Assembly: GCF_001591365.1 (NCBI RefSeq)
Contig: NZ_BCUT01000001.1
Span: forward strand, 124,001 to 188,000
Source: Variovorax paradoxus NBRC 15149
GTDB lineage: Bacteria > Pseudomonadota > Gammaproteobacteria > Burkholderiales > Burkholderiaceae_C
Direction of reading: 5' to 3'
DNA length: 64,000 nucleotides
Shown: one piece after another, positions 58,617 to 64,000 of the stretch
Numbering within the stretch: position 1 is the stretch's first letter
Layout: every line of letters begins with the position of its first letter
Notes under the pieces: generated by a model
What the model saw: the letters and a program-made list of their open reading frames with translations, nothing else
Databases searched by the model: none
Told to the model about the DNA's origin: nothing
Made by a program: the position numbers and the translations under genes

Positions 58617-61207
58617 TTCGCGGGCCCTCCCTCGGCCAAAGACGAAAGCGGGGCCTGTTCGATCTCCCAGAAATCCTTGCGGCAAAGGCCGCGCGCCGCG
58701 CAGTAGTCGCAGACGGCGCCCTCCCCCAGCGGCGGCAGCGCCGCGCCCTCGGCGATGCGGGTGAAGTCGTCGAGGATGCCGGCCACCAGCGCATCGCGCG
58801 CCTCCACCACCACGGGCTGCTCGACGGTCTGCGTGCCGGACGACTTCTCGCCGACGTTGACGTAGGCCGCGCGCAGCGTGTCGTCGGCCACCAGCGCGGC
58901 ATAGAAGGCGAGCTGCGTGTCCTCGGTCGGGTCCTTCACGCGCTCCTTGGTGACAGCGGCCGATTCGGTCTTGTAGTCGATCACGAAGGCCTGGCCGTCC
59001 GGCATGCGGTCGATGCGGTCCAGCCGGCCGACCAGCTGCAGGCTGCCCAGCGGCTGTTCCATCCAGGGCTCGGATTCGGCGAACACGGCGCCGCTCGCCT
59101 CGTGTCCGGCAAGCCATTGAAGATAGCCGTCGCGCACCGCCGGCCATGCCGCGGCGAAGGGCAGGAACTCGGCATCGGACAGTCCGAACTCGCGTGTGGC
59201 GCGCTCGGCCGCTGCACTGATGTACGCCACACGCTCGGCGGCATCGCTGGTCGGCTTCTCCTTCAGCGCCTCGTGGAAATGGCCCAGCACGGCATGCAGC
59301 CAGTTGCCGAAGTCGCGCTTGTCGACTTCGGCATCGAGCTCGTCGGCACTTCGCAGGCCCAGCTGCCGCAGCGCGAAGAAGCGGTAGGGGCAACGGCGCA
59401 GGTCTTCATAGACGCTGGTCGAGATGTTGCGCAGTGGCAGCAGCGCCCCGGACGGCGTCGGGTAGGCGGTCGGCTGCAGCGCCACCTCGCGCGGCGTGCG
59501 CGGGTCCGCCGCCATCTGCAAGGCGTGGTCGAGTTGCAGCGCCTGCACCAGCGGGCTCGGACGCACCGGCTCGCCGCTCGCATCCGACTGGCGCCACAGC
59601 ACTTCGCAGCGCGGGTTGCACAAGGCCGCGGCCCAGGCCGAGCGTTGCGCGGCCTCGAGCGTTTCGCGCGCGGGCAGGCCCAGTTCGGCGCGCTGCGCGG
59701 CACTCCAGTTGCCGGGCGGCTCGGGCGATGCGGGCAGGCGCCGGTCGTCACAGCCGGGAATGACCACGGCGCCGAACGCGCGGCCCAGCAACTGGTGCAG
59801 CGGCAGCACCACCACCTGCGGCGCCTCGTTGCCGGCGGGCGGCACGAAGCTGGCGTCCTCCAGCACGTCGCGCACCCAGGCCGTGAACTCGGCCAGCGTG
59901 TGGCGTCCGCCGGGAAATTCGTCGTCGTCGCCGTGGGCATCGGCATCGAGCCACAAGGCGCCGATCACCTTGGCGCCGGCCATGTCGGCTGCGAGCGGCT
60001 CCCATTGCTCCCCGGCCTCGAGCAGTTCGCGCAGCGCGCGCAGCCAGTCGGCCAGGGGCCGCGAGCGGGCCATGGCCATGCGGCGGCCTTCGACGGCTTC
60101 GGTGAAAGGCAGCAGCGCGATGTCCTGCGGCTTCTCGCTGCGCGCGGCCTGGCCGCACCAGGCGGACCACTCGCGCACGCCTTCGCGCCGCAGCCGGGCT
60201 TCGAGGGCCTGGGTGGCGAGCGCATCGCCGTCGGCGCCGCTCTTGAGCCATTCGAGCACCTGGTCGCTGCCGGCGTCGTGCGCGCAGGCGCGCAGCGCGC
60301 TCATCACGGTGGCGGCGGCGCGCGTGGTGGAAAGCTTCCAGCCGGTTTCGTCGTGCGCCGTGACACCCTGCGCCTGCAACTGCGCGCCGATGCGCCGCGT
60401 GAGCGCCCGGTCGGTCGCGATCAGTGCCACCGGCGCGCGGCCCTCGGCCAGGTGCCGCAGCACGCAGGCGGCGGCCAGTTCCGCCTCGTCTTCAGGGTCG
60501 GCGGCGACATGCGCGGCCGCCGTGATGGCCGCAGGGCTCACGGGCACCAGCGAGAGATGGATGGCGCGGTCGCCCCACAGGCTGCAGAGCGTCTGCGTGA
60601 GCGGATCGGCCTGGAAGCCTTCGAGCACGATCAGCGCATCGACCTGCGCACGCACCGTGTCGCGCAGCAGCACATCGGTGGCATAGCCCGAGTTGGCGGC
60701 CCAGGCCACCGCGACGCGGATCAGCGCGCTTTCAATGCGGAACCATTCCGACTCGCTGCCCGCATCGGCCACCTGGGCCGCGCGCTGCGCCCATTCGCCG
60801 CCGCGTACCTCGGGCAGCGCGGCGGCCGCCAGGGGCGCCAGCTGGTAGGCCAGCTCGACCACGCGCCCGGCCAGCGCGAAGCGTTCGGCGGCAAAGCCGG
60901 CCTGCGACAGCAGCGCTTGGGCCGTGACCAGGTCGCGCGCCATGTCGAAGGCGATGTCGTAGCCCGTGGGCAGGAAGCCCCCTGCGCTGCGTGCCCAGTT
61001 GCGCGTGGTCTCGAAGCGCGGCGCGAAGCCGGGGCTGCCGCAGCGCGACCACATGCCGTGGGCCACACCCATCAGTTGCGCGTACGGCACCAGCACCACG
61101 GTGCGCGCCGCATGCAGCCCGTGCTGCGCAACGGCGCCGGCAATGCGCGCGACGACGCCCTCGGCGGGGTCGCACCACAGGGCCTGGACGGGGTGGCCTT
61201 CGTTCAT
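58613..61207 (-). CDS. addB: AddB-like PD-(D/E)XK nuclease
   Basis: Partner of the AddA-like helicase, 864 residues. The N-terminal part is a degenerate helicase-like region without a working Walker A. The C-terminal nuclease has GRLDRIDRMPDGQAFVIDYK (~725-745), giving the catalytic Asp and Lys. The Cys of CPYRFFALR (~606) with CDYCAARGLCRKDF (~832-845) can bind a 4Fe-4S cluster, as in AddB. The ATG at 61207 starts the chain. Overlap with the helicase gene (ATGA) supports a complex. Confidence 0.85.
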   Translation of the reverse strand: MNEGHPVQALWCDPAEGVVARIAGAVAQHGLHAARTVVLVPYAQLMGVAHGMWSRCGSPGFAPRFETTRNWARSAGGFLPTGYDIAFDMARDLVTAQALLSQAGFAAERFALAGRVVELAYQLAPLAAAALPEVRGGEWAQRAAQVADAGSESEWFRIESALIRVAVAWAANSGYATDVLLRDTVRAQVDALIVLEGFQADPLTQTLCSLWGDRAIHLSLVPVSPAAITAAAHVAADPEDEAELAAACVLRHLAEGRAPVALIATDRALTRRIGAQLQAQGVTAHDETGWKLSTTRAAATVMSALRACAHDAGSDQVLEWLKSGADGDALATQALEARLRREGVREWSAWCGQAARSEKPQDIALLPFTEAVEGRRMAMARSRPLADWLRALRELLEAGEQWEPLAADMAGAKVIGALWLDADAHGDDDEFPGGRHTLAEFTAWVRDVLEDASFVPPAGNEAPQVVVLPLHQLLGRAFGAVVIPGCDDRRLPASPEPPGNWSAAQRAELGLPARETLEAAQRSAWAAALCNPRCEVLWRQSDASGEPVRPSPLVQALQLDHALQMAADPRTPREVALQPTAYPTPSGALLPLRNISTSVYEDLRRCPYRFFALRQLGLRSADELDAEVDKRDFGNWLHAVLGHFHEALKEKPTSDAAERVAYISAAAERATREFGLSDAEFLPFAAAWPAVRDGYLQWLAGHEASGAVFAESEPWMEQPLGSLQLVGRLDRIDRMPDGQAFVIDYKTESAAVTKERVKDPTEDTQLAFYAALVADDTLRAAYVNVGEKSSGTQTVEQPVVVEARDALVAGILDDFTRIAEGAALPPLGEGAVCDYCAARGLCRKDFWEIEQAPLSSLAEGGPAK

Positions 61208-61365
61208 GTTCTATCGAGGGGTTGGAGGGCGTGGAGGCGCAACGCGCAAAGGGCTTTTGCTATCGGCGCCATAGCGTTCCCGCATGGCACCCCACCCCTT
61301 GGTTTCTGTCACAATGACCAGCACTTTAGCTGCACCGAAACTCTCCGCGCACAAGGACACATCAC

Positions 61366-61698
61366 ATGGCCAGCGACCTGATCAAACACATCTCCGATTC
61401 TTCCTTCGAAGCCGACGTGCTCAAGTCCAGCCAGCCCGTGCTGGTCGACTACTGGGCCGAATGGTGCGGCCCCTGCAAGATGATCGCACCCATCCTGGAC
61501 GAAGTGTCGACCGCCTACGAAGGCAAGCTGCAGATCGCCAAGCTCAACGTCGACGAGAACCGCGACATCCCGGCCAAGTTCGGCATCCGCGGCATCCCCA
61601 CGCTCATGCTGTTCAAGGACGGCCAGCTGGCCGCCACCAAGGTCGGCGCCATGAGCAAGGCGCAGCTCACGGCCTTCATCGACCAGCAGCTCGCCTGA
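61366..61698 (+). CDS. trxA: Thioredoxin 1
   Basis: Small disulfide reductase of the cytoplasm, 110 residues. The active site WCGPC (~33-37) lies in [20 protein letters not shown]. The cis-Pro loop [14 protein letters not shown] and the end FIDQQLA are typical. The ATG at 61366 follows a 158-nt gap from the divergent addB gene. A strong terminator follows, and then rho, an order conserved in many proteobacteria. Confidence 0.97.
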   Translation: MASDLIKHISDSSFEADVLKSSQPVLVDYWAEWCGPCKMIAPILDEVSTAYEGKLQIAKLNVDENRDIPAKFGIRGIPTLMLFKDGQLAATKVGAMSKAQLTAFIDQQLA

Positions 61699-61708
61699 GG
61701 CATTTCAC

Positions 61709-61745
61709 CCGGCCAGCGCGCAATGCGTTGGCCGGACGGTTTTTT
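61709..61745 (+). terminator. Intrinsic terminator of trxA
   Basis: CCGGCCA (61709-61715) pairs with TGGCCGG (61729-61735), with extra CGC/GCG pairs inside, followed by ACGG and TTTTTT (61740-61745). It lies 11 nt after the trxA stop. The right arm also contains the TTGGCC that may be the rho -35. Confidence 0.88.
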
Positions 61746-61756
61746 GCTGTCATAAT
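61728..61756 (+). promoter_or_regulatory. Candidate rho promoter, embedded in the trxA terminator
   Basis: TTGGCC (61728-61733) and CATAAT (61751-61756) have exact 17-nt spacing. The -35 is part of the trxA terminator stem and the spacer includes its T-run. Transcription would start near 61763, giving a leader of ~118 nt before rho. Confidence 0.5.
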
Positions 61757-61762
61757 CTCCCA

Positions 61763-61880
61763 CAGATCACCGGCCCCTTCGAGGTAACCGGTTCGAGTTC
61801 CCCGGTTTGTGAGGCAGCTCTCGCCTCACATCAAACCTCCCCCCGTTTTTCCGATCGATTGCCCCGCAAGGGGTCATTCC
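61763..61880 (+). promoter_or_regulatory. rho leader region with hairpin and C-rich tract
   Basis: The untranslated leader holds a perfect 8-bp hairpin, TGTGAGGC with GCCTCACA (61808-61830). A G-poor, C-rich stretch follows, ATCAAACCTCCCCCCGTTTT. C-rich, unstructured RNA is what Rho binds, and rho is autoregulated in several bacteria, so this may be the rut-like feedback site. The link is inference. Confidence 0.45.
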
Positions 61881-63146
61881 ATGCACTTAAACGAACTCAA
61901 GGCACTCCACGTGTCTGAAGTCCTCAAGCAGGCTGAAGCGCTTGAGATCGAAAACGTCGGCCGCATGCGCAAGCAGGAGCTGATGTTCGCGATCATCAAG
62001 AAGCGCGCCAAGGCCGGCGAACAGGTCTTTGCCGACGGCGTGCTCGAAATCCTGCCCGACGGCTTCGGCTTCCTGCGCAGCCCCGACACCAGCTTCACGG
62101 CCAGCACCGACGACATCTACATCTCGCCGAGCCAGGTGCGCCGCTTCAACCTGCACACCGGCGACATGATCGAAGGCGAAGTGCGCACGCCCAAGGACGG
62201 CGAGCGCTACTTCGCGCTGACCAAGCTCGACAAGGTCAACGACGGTCCGCCCGAGCAGAACAAGCACAAGGTGATGTTCGAGAACCTGACGCCGCTGTTC
62301 CCCAAGGAGCAGATGAAGCTGGAGCGCGACGGCATCAAGAGCGACGAGAACATCACGGGCCGGATCATCGACATCATCGCCCCCATCGGCAAGGGCCAGC
62401 GCGCCCTGCTGGTGGCGCCGCCCAAGAGCGGCAAGACGGTGATGATGCAGCACATCGCCCACGCGATCAGCGCCAACTACCCCGAAGTGCACATGATGGT
62501 GCTGCTGGTGGACGAGCGGCCCGAAGAAGTGACCGAAATGCAGCGCACCGTGAAGGGCGAGGTCATTGCCTCGACCTTCGACGAGCCCGCTGCGCGCCAC
62601 GTGCACGTGGCCGAAATGGTGATCGAGCGCGCCAAGCGCCTGGTCGAGCTCAAGAAGGACGTGGTGATCCTGCTCGACTCGATCACCCGCCTCGCGCGCG
62701 CCTACAACAATGTCGTGCCCTCGTCGGGCAAGGTGCTGACCGGCGGCGTCGACTCCAACGCGCTACAGCGCCCCAAGCGCTTCCTGGGCGCCGCGCGCAA
62801 CGTCGAGGAAGGCGGCTCGCTGACCATCATCGGCACCGCGCTGATCGACACCGGCAGCCGCATGGACGAAGTGATCTTCGAAGAGTTCAAGGGCACCGGC
62901 AACTCCGAAATCCACCTGGACCGCCGCCTGTACGAAAAGCGCGTGTTCCCGTCGATCCAGCTCAACCGCAGCGGCACGCGCCGCGAAGAGCTGCTGCTGG
63001 CGCCCGAGATCCTGCAGAAGACCCGCATCCTGCGCCAGCTCATGTACAACATGGACGAGATCGAGTCGATGGAGCTCATGCTCAAGAACATGAAGGCGAC
63101 GAAAACGAATGTCGAATTCTTCGACATGATGCGTCGCGGAGGCTGA
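61881..63146 (+). CDS. rho: Transcription termination factor Rho
   Basis: Hexameric RNA helicase that ends transcription at C-rich sites. The 421-residue product has the N-terminal Rho_N helices ([20 protein letters not shown]) and the CSD RNA-binding domain ([13 protein letters not shown], ~60-72). The ATPase has Walker [13 protein letters not shown] (~178-189), Walker [17 protein letters not shown] and the Q-loop/R-loop at [19 protein letters not shown]. It lacks the long Arg-rich insert of actinobacteria. The ATG at 61881 has an AAGG upstream. It follows trxA, and a strong terminator ends it. Confidence 0.98.
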   Translation: MHLNELKALHVSEVLKQAEALEIENVGRMRKQELMFAIIKKRAKAGEQVFADGVLEILPDGFGFLRSPDTSFTASTDDIYISPSQVRRFNLHTGDMIEGEVRTPKDGERYFALTKLDKVNDGPPEQNKHKVMFENLTPLFPKEQMKLERDGIKSDENITGRIIDIIAPIGKGQRALLVAPPKSGKTVMMQHIAHAISANYPEVHMMVLLVDERPEEVTEMQRTVKGEVIASTFDEPAARHVHVAEMVIERAKRLVELKKDVVILLDSITRLARAYNNVVPSSGKVLTGGVDSNALQRPKRFLGAARNVEEGGSLTIIGTALIDTGSRMDEVIFEEFKGTGNSEIHLDRRLYEKRVFPSIQLNRSGTRREELLLAPEILQKTRILRQLMYNMDEIESMELMLKNMKATKTNVEFFDMMRRGG

Positions 63147-63163
63147 GCACCACGCTCGCCGCA

Positions 63164-63198
63164 AAAGCGCGTTGGCCCTCGGGTCAACGCGCTTTTTT
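63164..63198. terminator. Bidirectional terminator between rho and the oxidoreductase gene
   Basis: AAAGCGCGTTG (63164-63174) and CAACGCGCTTT (63185-63195) form a perfect 11-bp stem with a 10-nt loop. On the plus strand it ends in T6 (63193-63198); on the minus strand it ends in T4. The T-run touches the stop codon of the leftward gene. Confidence 0.9.
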
Positions 63199-64000
63199 CA
63201 TGGGCGGTCGATGATGCGGATCGCCCGGCCCTCGGCCGCGCTCTGCTGGCCGATGTCGAGCAGTTCCATCAGCGCGACAGCCTGCTCGGGCGGCACCGGG
63301 TTCGGGCCGTTGCCCAGGATCGCGTCGCGCACCGCGGCGTAGTAGTCGAGGTAGTTGCCGGCCCGCGTGGGCCAGACCCGGCGCTGCGGCTCGCCGCCGT
63401 CGCTGGCGGGCACCACGAGTTCGCCGTCCTGCGGATCGGCGCCCCACCCCGCCATCGGCGGCCGCTGGCCGGCGCGCAGCGCGTCTTCCTGCGGATCGAC
63501 GCCGTGCTTGATGTAGCTGCCGCGCGTGCCATGGACGATGTAGCGCGGCGCGGCATGGGCCGCGAGCGTGGTGGCGTGCAGCACCACGCGCAGCGGTGCA
63601 TGCGGGCCGCTTTCGTAGCGCAGCACGGCGTGGAAATAGTCCTCGACCTGCGCGCCGTCGCGCAAGGCCGCGGTGTCGAGCTGCAGCGTGTCGGGCCTTC
63701 CGAACAGCTGGACCGCCTGGTCGACCAGATGAGCGCCCAGGTCGACCCAAAGGCCCGCGCCCGGCACTTTCTGCTCGCGCCAGCGGTCGCGCACCTCGGG
63801 GCGAAAGCGGTCGAAATGCGATTCCAGGTACACCAGCCGGCCGAGTTCTCCGCTCGCCAGCAGGTCCTTGAGCGTGAGGTAGTCGGCGTCGAAACGCCGG
63901 TTCTGATAGACCGCCAGCACACGATTGTTGCGCCGAGCCAACAATTCGAGCTCCCTGGCTTCGGCCACGTCGAGCGTGAACGGCTTGTCCACCACCACAT
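63198..64000 (-). CDS. Gfo/Idh/MocA-family oxidoreductase (5' end outside window)
   Basis: C-terminal part, ~267 codons, of an NAD(P)-dependent sugar/inositol-type dehydrogenase, cut by the right edge. The visible part begins just before the family's catalytic-lysine segment, here VVVDKPFTLD. It continues through AGLWVDLGAHLVDQAVQLFG (~80-100 of the visible part), where the conserved Asp and His lie, and ends with RIIDRP. About 90-100 residues with the Rossmann fold should lie beyond 64000. Substrate unknown; the closest pattern is that of scyllo-inositol or related dehydrogenases. It converges on rho. Confidence 0.88.
   Translation of the reverse strand, partial: VVVDKPFTLDVAEARELELLARRNNRVLAVYQNRRFDADYLTLKDLLASGELGRLVYLESHFDRFRPEVRDRWREQKVPGAGLWVDLGAHLVDQAVQLFGRPDTLQLDTAALRDGAQVEDYFHAVLRYESGPHAPLRVVLHATTLAAHAAPRYIVHGTRGSYIKHGVDPQEDALRAGQRPPMAGWGADPQDGELVVPASDGGEPQRRVWPTRAGNYLDYYAAVRDAILGNGPNPVPPEQAVALMELLDIGQQSAAEGRAIRIIDRP

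Overview
The window is GC-rich, densely packed DNA with almost no non-coding space. It looks like the chromosome of a beta-proteobacterium of the Comamonadaceae, most like Variovorax. That placement is inference from gene content and order: ilvB-ilvN-DUF4282-ilvC-pssA-leuA, an ECF sigma/DUF3619/DUF3106/RDD cluster, paired aat-bpt, and dnaX-ybaB-recR next to a small SRP RNA. I see no insertion sequence, prophage, CRISPR array, tRNA or rRNA.

Left part (1-15.5 kb): an AraC regulator (cut by the edge) follows an orphan xanthine-dehydrogenase-type molybdenum large subunit. Then come the N-end-rule transferases aat and bpt, an IclR regulator and a PBP7-like peptidase. A long minus-strand block for branched-chain amino acid synthesis follows: ilvB, ilvN, a small membrane gene, ilvC, pssA, and two tandem 2-isopropylmalate synthase genes. 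The leuA pair is preceded by a leucine-rich leader peptide and an intrinsic terminator, a textbook attenuator.

15.8-28.4 kb: an ECF sigma operon, dgkA, a LOG-type hydrolase, nadE-glnB, and a divergent pair of pyrophosphate-hydrolysing enzymes. These are soluble Ppa and a membrane proton-pumping pyrophosphatase that carries an unusual C-terminal OmpA-like domain. A TetR regulator and a metal-dependent hydrolase face each other across two copies of a palindromic operator.

28.6-35.4 kb: a tight seven-gene minus-strand operon that I cannot assign to a described pathway. It has a lipoprotein phospholipase D/cardiolipin-synthase-like protein, a sterol-desaturase-family protein, a fatty acid desaturase, a KAS III-like condensing enzyme fused to a haem-oxygenase-like (putative di-iron) domain, and three unrecognised proteins. 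It is the best candidate here for an undescribed lipid or alkyl-product system.

35.4-47.8 kb: an exported peroxiredoxin, an aldehyde dehydrogenase, the molybdenum-cofactor operon moaA-mobA-moeA, rnhA, a methyltransferase and gloB whose start codons overlap on opposite strands, mltD, a nitrate/sulfonate-type ABC importer, and a MAPEG protein.

47.8-64 kb: recR, ybaB and dnaX. dnaX contains a nine-A slippery run followed by a 20-nt palindrome, which predicts frameshifted gamma. Next are the 4.5S RNA gene, an operon for a galactose-oxidase-like copper radical enzyme with a cytochrome c and an SCO copper chaperone, a flavoprotein, AddA/AddB-like recombination helicase-nucleases, trxA, rho, and a Gfo/Idh/MocA oxidoreductase cut by the right edge.

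All product names come from motifs read in the translations. No database search was possible.
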